From positions 1 to 64,000 of the forward strand of contig JALIHJ010000050.1 of the NCBI GenBank assembly GCA_022984795.1: a DNA stretch of 64,000 nt. Direction: 5' to 3'. Of this stretch, positions 1-10,248 are shown piece by piece. Under the pieces are notes generated by a model, which ran no database searches, was not told the DNA's origin, and was given only the letters and a program-made list of their open reading frames with translations. This DNA comes from Fabrea salina (taxonomy: Eukaryota; Ciliophora; Heterotrichea; Heterotrichida; Fabreidae). Positions within the stretch are counted from its first letter, which is position 1. Each line of letters begins with the position of its first letter. A program made the translations under genes and the position numbers.

Positions 1-316
1 ACACCCTAACACCTAACACCCTAACACCTAACACCCTAACACCCTAACACCCTAACACCCTAACACCTAACACCCTAACACCCTAACACCCTAACACCCT
101 AACACCTAACACCTAACACCCTAACACCCTAACACCCTAACACCCTAACACCCTAACACCCTAACACCCTAACACTAACACCCTAACACCCTAACACCCT
201 AACACCCTAACACCCTAACACCTAACACCTAACACCTAACACCTAACACCCTAACACCCTAACACCCTAACACCCTAACACCTAACACTAACACCCTAAC
301 ACCCTAACACCCTAAC
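1..316. repeat. Telomere repeat tract (CCCTAACA type)
   Basis: About 316 bp of tandem CCCTAACA units lie at the left edge, mixed with shorter CCTAACA and CTAACA variants. The C-rich strand runs 5' to 3' into the window, as expected for a left chromosome end; the G strand reads TGTTAGGG. The repeat differs from the Tetrahymena (CCCCAA) and human (CCCTAA) types and agrees with what is reported for Stentor. The length variants may be real or homopolymer errors, since the neighbouring unique sequence is also indel-rich. The tract ends at the unique sequence beginning AACTAATC. Confidence 0.95.
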
Positions 317-1104
317 AACTAATCATACAAGAAGAAAAACTTAGTTTATCATTAAGCCCTAGCACACCTACCTCTGGAGTTACTGTTAGTTTCTTCAAAA
401 AGACTGCATTGTTAATGGCCCTCTGCTTTGACTAAGTCAGCAATTGTCTGGAAGAAGACTACAAGAACAGACTCTTGAAATCTCACTAGTTATACGGACT
501 TTCAGGGATAGTAACTTATATTGGATTATTTGAGTCAACTGAGGAAAGTTAGGGTGTAGCCTTCTGTCCAAGAGAATCCTCTTATTTTATCATAAAACCT
601 GTACTCTGTAATTCCATCCCAATACATTATCTGCTAATAATATATTACCAAACAATAGAGGAATAGGGCATTCAATTCATCAGTCTTGGCATGCCTTCCT
701 CGGATCTTAGCTTCATAGTTGCTAGGCTTTAAGTCATATTGGATACAGTCTGCTCAGACCATGGAAGAATTTGGGATGAGTTCTTTATGCTTGGCATAAT
801 TGTATCAAGATTTTATCATATTTATTAGCTTCACTACCTTAGTTTAACTTTAGTTGATTCTAGTCTTCAGAACTATAACTAAAACCAGCCTAGAGTTAAT
901 TCGTATGACAAAAGAGGATCAAACCCATTTTTGAATTTCTTCAACACCCTAATTTCCTATATTACAGCTGTTTAGAGTTTCTGTCTGAAATTTAGTACCA
1001 ACTAACACTCCAATAGTTCTTAGAAGTACTTGTGGAGAACTCTTTTTGATTTAAACTTATTCTAGTTAAATTCAGTCCTGAACTACTTATTAATACCTGT
1101 GTAA

Positions 1105-2120
1105 ATGCAATCTAAATTAGTAGTAAGTGGAAGTGCTGATAATACAATTAGAATTTGGAGGCCCCCCAAAAAGCTATATAACTTCGAAGGTGTAGGCGCC
1201 CTTAGACCAATTCTGGAGTTTTTAAGTTCCTTACTCTAGAAGAAGTGATTGGAATCGGAAGAGTCAACAAGCAATTCTATGAGGCTTCCTTTAGCTACGA
1301 AGTCCAAACAATACCTATATTTAGAGAAAATCAAGTCCTTGAAGGGCATAGTGATGGAGTTTACTCTGTAGCTGTGTCTCGTAAAAAGACTTCCTAGTTT
1401 CGGGTAGTCATGGCTCGATCTTAGTGTGGAATTTGTTTTACCAGGCAAGTAACTCAAGTGCTAAGGGGCACTCTGGTGGAGTGTGGTGTGTAGCTTTTCA
1501 GTAAGGATGAATTTGGTCTGGGAGTTCGGAATAAGACCGTTAGAGTCCTGGGTTTAGAATCTGGACTAATTTCAGTTCTCAGAGGTCATAAAAACACTGT
1601 GATCTCTTTGGCGCTTTCACAAGTAAAGACGAGTTTATAGTTTCTGGGAGTTGGGACAACACAATCAGAGTTTGGAGTGTGTTTTCTGGCAAACAAATGA
1701 GACTAATGAGGTGAATACTCCTTGGATCAACTCTTTAGTTATGTTTAAAAACGAAGGTTTTGTACTGTCTCTGGAGGCGGAAACAAAGCACTTATATTGT
1801 GGAGTTTACCTTCTGGAAAGCGAACTAAGTCTTCAGAGGCCATGGCTTAAGTGTGAGCTCGTTAACTATTTCAAGTGGGGGATGAATTTGTGAGTTTCAG
1901 GAAGTGGAGACAGCACTATTAAGTTGTGGAGTTTATGGAAGACAACTCAAACACTTAGAGGACACACTAAAAGTGCTTTCAGTGAGTTTGTCAAACGACA
2001 ACAAATACTTAAGTATCTGGAAGTGCTGACTACTCAGTGAGACTTTGGAGTCTTGAAAAGGGCATACAAACCCAGATTCTAAAGGCCATACTAATGGTAT
2101 GGTCCACAGTTAAGTATAAT
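1105..2120 (+). pseudogene. Shattered copy of the F-box/WD40 gene
   Basis: It begins with the same ATG context as the gene at 3781 and can be followed in the same order through the F-box-like segment and the WD40 repeats. The frame changes many times, and the longest open piece is only 80 codons (1651-1893). It would not make a WD40 protein as written. Because its differences from the inner copy are nearly all indels, it should not be counted as a separate gene until the assembly is checked. Confidence 0.75.
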
Positions 2121-2214
2121 TAGTTACTAATGCTTGTTTCGTCATCTTAGGTAGATGAAGTTTTGATCTATATTTTCCAAGTACTTGTAATTAGATTCTT
2201 AGTTAGTGAACTGG

Positions 2215-2962
2215 GATTCCATTTAAAACCCTTAATACTTTCCAAAGTAAATTAATTATTAACCTTACTGTTTTCGAAAGTGTTTTTTCTGTTTCAAAGT
2301 TTTCTGGACTTAGCACTTCTGGGACCACTTTTGTGGTTTTTTCTTTCAAAGAATATGCGGTTTTAGTTCTGTTTAGTTGAGTTAAATTGCCTAGTTGAGT
2401 GGTCTCTTTTTTCTTCGAAAAGTTTTTCTATAACGAAGCAGCAGATTGTAACTAGTGACTGGAAGCCCATTGCAGCTAGTACTAAGCATATAATGCAGGT
2501 TTCAATCACCGAGTCAATACCTCTGAAGTCAGTTTGCAGGAAGTAGGTGACTAGTAGGAACACTAGACTGATAACTACTTCAGTTGAGACTGAGCTAGTT
2601 GGGTCTTTGCTTCTTTGTAGGAGCTACTTTGAATAAGAACACAGTGTACCCAACACCTAAAGCAGCATTGATACCAGCTTGGAAAGTTTCCAAGTAGAGC
2701 CAGACTCACCGACAAAAGCATTCTTCTTAAGATAAATACTGGGGTAGGTTAAGCTAGGAGTTGAAGTTGGAGTCCTGGAGGTCAAATTCGTAGAAGAGTG
2801 TTCCCCAGCTTAAGTAGAAGTTGGATTCATCAGTCAGATTAATAATCAGTCCCTGTACTTCTTGCAGAATCCAAACAACACAAAAGGAGTTGCTACTATA
2901 GAAAGGGTAACTAAGAACCCTACTATGAAGTTAATGACTTAATTGTTTCTGAGTCAGGAACC
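2215..2962 (-). pseudogene. Shattered 3' fragment of a membrane-protein gene
   Basis: This is the indel-rich partner of 4893-5653, the C-terminal membrane segments of the receptor-like gene at 4893-8961. Recognisable pieces include the helix around 2460-2560. The fragment stops abruptly at about 2962 in the middle of the coding sequence, with no promoter or start, so it cannot be a functional gene. The abrupt end inside a coding region marks the edge of the duplicated or mis-assembled segment. Confidence 0.75.
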
Positions 2963-3187
2963 ACAAACAGCAAACCAAGAGACAACTAACAACTAATCTC
3001 ATAAGAAGAAAAACTTAATAGTTTATCATTAAGCCCCTGCTTTTCTTCCTCTGGAGTTACTGTTAGTTTCTTCAAAGACTGCATTGTTAATGGCCCTCTG
3101 CGCTTGACTAAGTCAGCAATTGTCTGGAAGAAGACTAGAACAGACTCTTGAAATCTCACTAGTTAAGGACTTTCCAGGGATAGTAAC

Positions 3188-3343
3188 TTATATTGGATTA
3201 TTTGAGTCAACTGAGAAAGTTAGGGTGTAGCCTTCTGTCCAAGAGAATCCTCTTATTTTATCATAAAACCTGTACTCTGTAATTCCATCCCAATGCACAT
3301 TATCTGCTAATAATATATTGCAAGCAATAGAGGAATAGGGCAT
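3188..3343 (-). pseudogene. Coding-like fragment, unrecognised
   Basis: A 51-codon minus-strand frame with protein-like composition (it includes the string HWDGITEYRFYDK) starts at an ATG at 3343 and stops at TAA at 3188. The same frame continues past the stop with further protein-like sequence to a TGA near 3110. Another coding-like stretch (about 19 codons, including YDLKPSNYEAKIRG) lies upstream near 3363-3420 in a different frame. This looks like a decayed exon or gene. I do not recognise the family, and no 15-16 nt intron restores it. Confidence 0.35.
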
Positions 3344-3780
3344 TCAATTTCATCAGTCTTGGCACTGCCTTCCTCGGATCTTAGCTTCATAGTTGCTAGG
3401 CTTTAAGTCATATTGGATACAGTCTGCTCAGACCATGGAAGAATTTGGGATGAGTTCTTTATGCTTGGCATAATTGTATCAAGATTACTATCATATTTAT
3501 TAACTTACTCACCTTAGTTTAACTTTAGTTGATTCCTAGTCTTCAGAACTATAACTAAAACCAGCCTAGAGTTAATTCTAGTATGACAAAAGAGGATCAA
3601 ACCCATTTTTGAATTTCTTCAACACCCTAATTTCCTATATTACAGCTGTTTAGAGTTTCTGTCTGAAATTTAGTACCAACTAACACTCCAATAGTTCTTA
3701 GAAGTACTTGTGGAGAACTCTTTTTGATTTAAACTTATTCGTTAAATTCAGTCCTGAACTACTTATTAATACCTGTGTAA

Positions 3781-4816
3781 ATGCAATCTAAATTAGTAGT
3801 AAGTGGAAGTGCTGATAATACAATTAGAATTTGGAGGCCCCCCAAAAAGCTATATAACTTCGAAGGTGTAGGCGCCCTTAGACCAATTCTGGAGGTTTTT
3901 AAGTTCCTTACTCTAGAAGAAGTGATTGGAATCGGAAGAGTCAACAAGCAATTCTATGAGGCTTCCTTTAGCTACGAAGTCCAAACAATACCTATATTTA
4001 GAGAAAATCAAGTCCTTGAAGGGCATAGTGATGGAGTTTACTCTGTAGCTGTGTCTCGTAAAAAAGACTTCCTAGTTTCGGGTAGTCATGACAAAACGAT
4101 CTTAGTGTGGAATTTGTTTACTAGACAAGTAACTCAAGTGCTAAAGGGGCACTCTGGTGGAGTGTGGTGTGTAGCTTTTTCGAGTAAGGATGAATTTGTG
4201 GTCTGGGAGTTCAGATAAGACCGTTAGAGTCTGGAGTTTAGAATCTGGACTAATTTCAGTTCTCAGAGGTCATAAAAACACTGTGATCTCTTTGGCGCTT
4301 TCTAGTAAAGACGAGTTTATAGTTTCTGGGAGTTGGGACAACACAATCAGAGTTTGGAGTGTGTTTTCTGGCAAACAAATGAGACTAATAGAGGTGAATA
4401 CTCCTTGGATCAACTCTTTAGTTATGTTTAAAAACGAAGGTTTTGTACTGTCTGGAGGCGGAAACAAAGCACTTATATTGTGGAGTTTACCTTCTGGAAA
4501 GCGAACTAGAGTCTTCAGAGGCCATGGCTTAAGTGTGAGCTCGTTAACTATTTCAAGTGGGGATGAATTTGTAGTTTCAGGAAGTGGAGACAGCACTATT
4601 AAGTTGTGGAGTTTAGCTTCTGGAAAGACAACTCAAACACTTAGAGGACACACTAAAAGAGTGCTTTCAGTGAGTTTGTCAAACGACAACAAATACTTAG
4701 TATCTGGAAGTGCTGACTACTCAGTGAGACTTTGGAGTCTTGAAAAGGGCATACAAACCCAGATTCTAAAAGGCCATACTAATAGAGTATGGTCAGTTAG
4801 TATAATTAGTTACTAA
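3781..4816 (+). CDS. F-box/WD40 repeat protein with a frame break
   Basis: Two overlapping frames (3781-4218 and 4190-4816) together encode about 345 residues. The order is a partial WD repeat (VSGSADNTIRIW), an F-box-like helix region (residues about 35-65, with FKFLTLEEVIGIGRVN) and then WD40 repeats with repeated GH...SGS.D.T.(I/V)W signatures. The frame breaks near 4197, where the expected VVSGSSDK reads VWEFR because two bases are missing against the other repeats; copy 1 lacks them too. The last repeat stops early at SVSIISY. F-box/WD40 proteins usually act as SCF ubiquitin-ligase substrate receptors; here the protein may be non-functional. It is convergent with the next gene, 76 bp away. 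Confidence 0.65.
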
Positions 4817-4892
4817 TGCTTGTTTCGTCATCTTAGGTAGATGAAGTTTTGATCTATATTTTCCAAGTAAATACTTGTAATTAGATTCTTAG

Positions 4893-7800
4893 TTAGTGAA
4901 CTGGGATTCCATTTAAAACCCTTAATACTTTCCAAAGTAAATTAATTATTAACCTTACTGTTTTCGAAAGTGTTTTTTCTGTTTCAAAGTTTTCTGGACT
5001 TAGCACTTCTGGGACCACTTTTGCTTGGTTTTTTCTTTCAAAGAATATGCGGTTTTGAGTTCTGTTTAGTTGAGTTAAATTGCCTAGTTGAGTGGTCTCT
5101 TTTTTCTTCGAAAGTTTTTCTATAACGAAGCAGCAGATTGTAACTAGTGACTGGAAGCCCATTGCAGCTAGTACTAAGCATATAATGCAGGTTTCAATCA
5201 CCGAGTCAATACCTCTGAAGTCAGTTTGCAGGAAGTAGGTGACTAGTAGGAACACTAGACTGATAACTACTTCAGTTGAGACTGAGGCTAGTTGGGTCTT
5301 TGCTTCTTTGTAAGGAGCTACTTTGAATAAGAACACAGTGTACCCAACACCTAAAGCAGCATTGATACCAGCTTGGAAAGTTTCCAAGTAGAGCCAGACT
5401 CACCGACAAAAGCATTCTTCTTAAGATAAATACTGGGTAGGTTAAGCTAGGGTTGAAGTTGGAGTCGCAGTCAAATTCGTAGAAGAGTGTTCCCCAGCTT
5501 AAGTAGAAGTTGGATTCATCAGTCAGATTAATAATCCAGTCCCTGTACTTCTTGCAGAATCCAAACAACACAAAAGGAGTTGCTACTATAGAAAGGGTAA
5601 CTAAGAACCCTACTATGAAGTTAATGACTCCAATTGTTTCTGAGTCAGGAACCGAAGACACCTGTATAAAACAAGCTATCGACAGTTCCATGTAACATTG
5701 AATCCAGTATCTTAGGAATGCATTGTACCTGTACTCCCTCAGCACTGGTTTAAGTTTTTCCTGCAACTTTGGAATCTTGGAAAGCAACCACAAAATAGCC
5801 CAACTTAGTAGTATTAGGAGCATAATTGCAATGTCCACTCCAGCATTTACCAGAAACATTTCTGATGTCATTCCGTACTTGTCTTTGTAGTGCTTTGAAT
5901 CTTTCCCTGTGACTAACTTAAGCAAGTAGCTGAATAAGTCAGAGGCGTATTGGAACACATCAAGTCCTTCAAACAAACCCTTCAATGTAGGAGTTAGTGG
6001 GTTGCTGCTCATAACGAGGTAGGATAGTAGTTGGATGTTGTTTAGCATTGACCAAATGTCTGCAGGGTTCCCGTTTATAAACATAGACACTCCACCCATA
6101 GCTCCTCCTACTGCTCCTGCTGTTTGGGCTGTTGTCTTAGCTTTATCAAATAGAACTTTTCCCGGGTCATACTTTGATAAGCTTGTTTCTAGTTGCTCAA
6201 TTCCCAAACTAAACCCAGAAGTGCTGTTTACTTCAGACAACAACTCCAAAGTAACTATTTCTCCTTCTGCTACATAAGTCTCAAAGTCCAAGTCAATCTC
6301 ATACTTGGTGTTGCTTACTTCCTTGAATGAGTAGGTGTATTCTATGCTTTTGTTTTGGAGTTGAATAGCAATGCTTTCTTTGGTGAGCGAAGACACTAGT
6401 TGCTCTGAAAAGGTCAGTGTAAGTAGGTTGTCATTGTCACAAGTCAAGTTTGAGTAGAAGTTGGTACACACCTGGTCTCTCATGAATCCTTCTAAGCATT
6501 CACAGGTGTTGTTGAAGCTAGTGAATCCTTTGTTGCAGGAACAAGTGTTATTGGGGTTAAGAAACGCATTTCCTGTGCACTCTGTGCATTCGTCTTCACT
6601 TATGCAAGTTGCACACAATTTCATGCATTCTAAACATTCAGTCACTTCTGGGTAAGTTCCATCAGGACAAGGTCTGCAGATTCCATCTTTATAGTAAAAA
6701 CTATCGCATGAAAGGCAGTCAATGGCATCCGGCCCTGAGCAAGTTTTGCACGAGGAGTGGCATTCAGTACACTCAATTCCGGTAGAATTGCTATTGAAGT
6801 ACCCATCTGCACAGTAACACTTATTGTTAATCACTTCTCTTCCCATAGAAGACTCACACTCAATACATTCTAGGTCAAGTCTGTCTAGTCCGTAGCCTGG
6901 ATCGCATACACAAGGGTTTTCAGAGGCATTAGCCTCGCACTCACTACAGTCTCCTTCTTCAAAGCTGCTGCAGTTTATGCACAAGGAGTTTACACACAAG
7001 TTGCAAGTGTGTTGTCTAGAGCATCCACTTGTACACTCAGAGTCACATTCCACACACTCACTTCCATTCCAGAAGTCAGTTATCAGGCAGTTGGGTAAAC
7101 ACTGTTCCTGGTTGTTTATAGGACAGAAACTGCAGAAGTCACAACTAGAAGACTCCAATAGAGTAGTAGGATCTTTGTTTGAGTTGTAAATTCTTACTTC
7201 CCATATAAACCCAGTGTAGAAGTTGGTAATTGTGCTTTGGTCTGAGTGTTTGGCTCCTATTGTAAACAAGAACCCTGACTCTAGGTCCTCCAACCAGTTT
7301 TCTCCTAAGCTGTGCTGGAGTGTTTCAGTGTTGTTTAAGAACAAAGAGAGTTTGAATTCAGGAACTGCAGAGTCTAGGTAAGTCTTCACAGCTAAGAAGT
7401 TCCATCCTTCAGTAAATGCTTGAGTATCTGTCTGAGTAGTGTACCCAGTTATGTCTAGGTCTACATAATTCTTCATGGAAGATAGCCCAACTTCAAGTTT
7501 AGTAGGCACAGTAGAAGAGTCTTCTTGCTTGGAGATGAGAGTGCCTTGGCTAACAGGTCTAGTCCACATTGTCAGAGTGAACTCAGGTCCCAGAGTTAAG
7601 AAAGGAGAAGCAGTTCCAGTGTAAGGCGGTAGTTGCATGTAGGAAGTGCCTGTGAAGTAATACCCTCTGTCTTTGGCAGGAATAGGATCTGTGGAGTCTG
7701 CAGTGGGGTAGAAGGAAGTGTCTTTGCCTGTCTGCACTGGAATGGATGATTGGGTGTCTGTGACAGTGTCTTCAATCTTTGAAAGCTTAAGGTGGAACAC

Positions 7801-8961
7801 AAAGCTGTCTGAAGTTGTGCAAGTCCCCGAAGTCTCTGAGTAGCCTGTAGGACAATAAGGATAGCAGATAGTGCTGATTAATAAATATGACCCTGAGCAA
7901 ACACTGCATTGTCCAAAATAGGGACCAGTGCATATTTCGCATTGCTGGCTGTAGCACAGGTTGCAAGAAGGATCTTCATCAGCACACCCAACTTGTTGGC
8001 AGTTAGAATGGCATGGCTTGCATGAGCTAGTTGAGTCATCCCAGTACTGACTTATGTAACAAGTGGGTAAACACAGGCCTGAATTGTTGCTTGGGCAGAA
8101 ACTACAGGTTCCTGAGCAACTAGATGTTTGCAAAAGGGTTGAGGGGTCATAGTCAGTGTTATATATTCTTAATTCCCACAAAAAACCTTCGAAGGCAGCA
8201 TAACAATGATGATGATAACCATGACCTCCGAGACGCCAGGTATAGCCACTGGTCTCGTCTATATAGAATTCATTTCCTAAGTTTTGAACCTCAGGGCTTT
8301 CCTGGTTTACTGAAATAGAAACTTTGTAATCAGATGACTCCACATAAGATCGATAAACTATAAAGTTCCATTCATAATACATCATATAGTGATGTCCATA
8401 TACTATATGAGTGCTATCGGAGCTTGTTCTCATAAATCCTTCCGTTCTGTGATCATCCATACAAAGACCAAGAGACGATCCTTTTTCAAATATGCTCATG
8501 AACGGATGAATAGAGAAAACCCAAAAAGTCATGGTGAATTTGGGAGCCAAAGTTAGTTTTTTGCCTTGATCGTATTCATGGGGAGGAAGTTGCATATAGC
8601 TGCCCCAATTAAAGTAGTACCCTCTTCCAATTGTAGCAATAGGGTCAGTTGAATGGTAGTTGGGGTAGAAGCTGTTGTCTGAGCCCGTAGTCACTGAAAT
8701 AGAGTTCCTTTGGTCTTCCACAATGTCAAGGATCACGTTGTCTAGGCTTAAGTGGAAGGCAAAGGTGTCAGAGGGATCACAGACTCCTGAGTTTAGAGTG
8801 AATCCAGTGGGGCAAAAAGGAATGCACATGCCTTGAGTGAGGTAGTAACCTTCTAAACAAGTCGTGCAACTGTCTACCCCTGAGTCACTACAAGTGTCAC
8901 AGTTGGCGGGGCATCCCAAACTAACTTGTATGAGCATTGAAATGAATAAAAACCTAACCAT
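4893..8961 (-). CDS. Large receptor-like membrane protein: LamG-like, Cys-rich, multi-pass
   Basis: The product is about 1,355 residues. It has a signal peptide (residues 1-16), two lamin-G/concanavalin-like domains (about 60-267 and 387-597), furin-like CxxC-rich repeats (about 610-830), a membrane-proximal beta domain (about 833-927) and a multi-pass region with the motifs FLRYWIQ and WGTLFYEFD. The last helices (LVFLLVTYF and following) are in another frame (4893-5387). The break lies near 5385-5400, where the paralogue at 17708 has FPSIQAAAN but this gene lacks about 8 nt. The noisy duplicate lacks them too, so the lesion is probably real. Without the shifted part the main frame would end at 5272. 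Role inferred: surface receptor or channel-like protein. Confidence 0.75.
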
Positions 8962-8973
8962 AATTTATTCACC
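8962..8973 (-). promoter_or_regulatory. Shared upstream element, copy 1 of 4
   Basis: Read on the minus strand, GGTGAATAAATT sits directly before the ATG of the receptor gene. Closely similar sequence (GGTGAAGAAATTATAA and the like) lies immediately upstream of the other three giant membrane-protein genes in this window, but I did not see it at the housekeeping genes. Confidence 0.5.
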
Positions 8974-9012
8974 TTAAACTAATCTAAAGATTGAATTCTA
9001 TTTATCATTTGT

Positions 9013-9048
9013 AGAGTGTACAAAAAAATCATTTCAATTGTACACTCT
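9013..9048 (-). other. Inverted repeat across the stop codon of the GTPase gene
   Basis: AGAGTGTACAA (9013-9023) and TTGTACACTCT (9038-9048) form an 11-bp perfect inverted repeat with a 14-nt loop. It covers the last codons and the TGA stop of the gene at 9034-10119, and in that gene's transcript the loop is followed by a T-rich stretch on the 3' arm side. It could be an RNA 3'-end signal, or a chance palindrome. Confidence 0.45.
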
Positions 9049-10119
9049 TCTTAGGTATGCTGGCAACCTAGAGTTCCCAACTATTCTGTTGAGCTTTTCT
9101 TCAAAAGAGTTTTTTTGGGTTCTCAATTCTTCACTGAACTTGCCAAACCAAGTTCCTAGTACTCTGCATAAGCTTAGTTTGAAGTAGTAATACTGAATGT
9201 CTGCTTTCATATAGTAAAGTTTGAATAAAAAGGCTTTTCGAAGGTACTCTCCTTTGATCTTTTCAAAAGGTCCACTTAGGACTTCACAGACAGGAGTTTT
9301 AACTGAGTTGTGGATTTCTTCAAGTTGCTGCTCGAACTCATTGCTCAGTGGGTTACTGAGTAAGAGTTCCTTTGCTTTGGATTCAAGTTCTTGTTTCTTT
9401 TGGTCTATTTGGGATTTAGTTGCTTGGAGTTTTCCTAGAATGTTGGCATTAGCACAGTTTATAGAGTGTTCAAGTCTTTTGGCTACTTCACACTTAGGGC
9501 TGTTTCTTATGATCTCAGTAATTCTTCGGAGTTCTCTGCAGCTACCGTCTTTATTAAACTCAATAAACTCAACATGCACGTTGCACTCATCCTTGAACCT
9601 TCTTCTAGTCCACTCCTTGTCTATTGACTTCAGAGTTTGTATACCTTGGTTCCATTGCTTTTCTAGCTTTTGAGTGAAGTTTTGTTTTATCTTGCTAAGT
9701 TCAGCTTGTTTTGAGTGATTCTTTACTACAACTACAATGTTGCTTTTGTGGGTTCTTTCTTTTAGCAACTCGTTGAATAACACAGGCATTATGGAGTCTC
9801 CAAAGTTGTTTGAGTGGGATTCTGCAATGATTAAAATTGTGTCGGAAAAGAAAGAAGTAAAGGCTGCTAACTCTGTGGTTTCAGAAACTCCTTGATGGTC
9901 TAGGTATACTTGGTTGCCTGTTTTAAAGATGTATATTCCTTTAGTGGTGTTTTTTGAATTAGTAAAAACATTTTGTCCCAAAAGGTTGTTCATAAGAGTT
10001 GACTTGCCGGATGCTCCAAGCACAGAGACAACTGATACCTTTGCTCCTGTAGGAATTAGGAATTTGCCTAGTACTCTGAACTCATCCTCTAATTCAACTA
10101 GTTTCTTGAGTTCGATCAT
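9034..10119 (-). CDS. GBP/atlastin-like GTPase
   Basis: The protein has 361 residues. It has a P-loop GASGKST (35-41), a switch I region NTTKGIY (57-63) like the TKGI(W/Y) of the GB1/atlastin/guanylate-binding family, and a DHQG switch II (74-77). The fourth motif is unusual: VVVVKNHSK stands where the family has an RD or NKxD-like site. The C-terminal half is helical and there is no clear membrane anchor, unlike atlastin. Family members remodel membranes or act in cell defence; the role here is unknown. It lies between two giant receptor genes on the same strand, 72 bp from one and 129 bp from the other, neither with any sign of being a GTPase. Confidence 0.7.
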   Translation of the reverse strand: MIELKKLVELEDEFRVLGKFLIPTGAKVSVVSVLGASGKSTLMNNLLGQNVFTNSKNTTKGIYIFKTGNQVYLDHQGVSETTELAAFTSFFSDTILIIAESHSNNFGDSIMPVLFNELLKERTHKSNIVVVVKNHSKQAELSKIKQNFTQKLEKQWNQGIQTLKSIDKEWTRRRFKDECNVHVEFIEFNKDGSCRELRRITEIIRNSPKCEVAKRLEHSINCANANILGKLQATKSQIDQKKQELESKAKELLLSNPLSNEFEQQLEEIHNSVKTPVCEVLSGPFEKIKGEYLRKAFLFKLYYMKADIQYYYFKLSLCRVLGTWFGKFSEELRTQKNSFEEKLNRIVGNSRLPAYLRRVYN

Positions 10120-10248
10120 TTTAGTTGTCTATGGAGAAATTATTGTAGTAAGCTCTAACTGACTTACCGAGTATTTTAATTGTTTATGAATTACTCTAGA
10201 GATCCGTTTTCTGAAGCAAAAGAAAAGAACTTAGTGATCATATTGAAG

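Larger units (their letters stand above)
312..2962. repeat. Subtelomeric tandem copy 1 (indel-rich)
   Basis: This stretch matches 2987-5653 almost base for base at a constant offset of about 2,676, but differs by many one- to few-base insertions and deletions (examples near 1395, 1507, 1550, 1925, 2030 and 2610). Substitutions are much rarer than indels. No frame stays open in it: the F-box/WD40 gene and the minus-strand membrane-protein 3' end are both shattered. Positions 312-1100 are the indel-rich copy of the unexplained stretch described at 2987-3780. The pattern resembles uncorrected long-read sequence more than natural decay; a true recent tandem duplication is the alternative. Confidence 0.85.
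2987..5653. repeat. Subtelomeric tandem copy 2 (clean)
   Basis: This is the inner copy of the duplicated segment. It begins at CTAACAACTAATC, the same sequence that follows the telomere in copy 1, and runs smoothly into unique chromosome sequence at its right end. Its frames are far longer than in copy 1. The stretch 2987-3780 upstream of the WD40 gene has no intact gene; it holds short coding-like minus-strand pieces (see 3188-3343) and is otherwise unexplained. Confidence 0.85.

Noticed and set aside
5272-5385. Natural C terminus of the 4893-8961 gene in the main frame
   Set aside because: After LLGNFPS the main frame turns into Cys/Ser-rich sequence unlike the paralogues, while the neighbouring frame continues the conserved helices.
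5361-5430. Short intron to explain the frame change near 5390
   Set aside because: No GT...AG of 15 or 16 nt exists there; the only nearby candidate is 18 nt, which would not change the frame.
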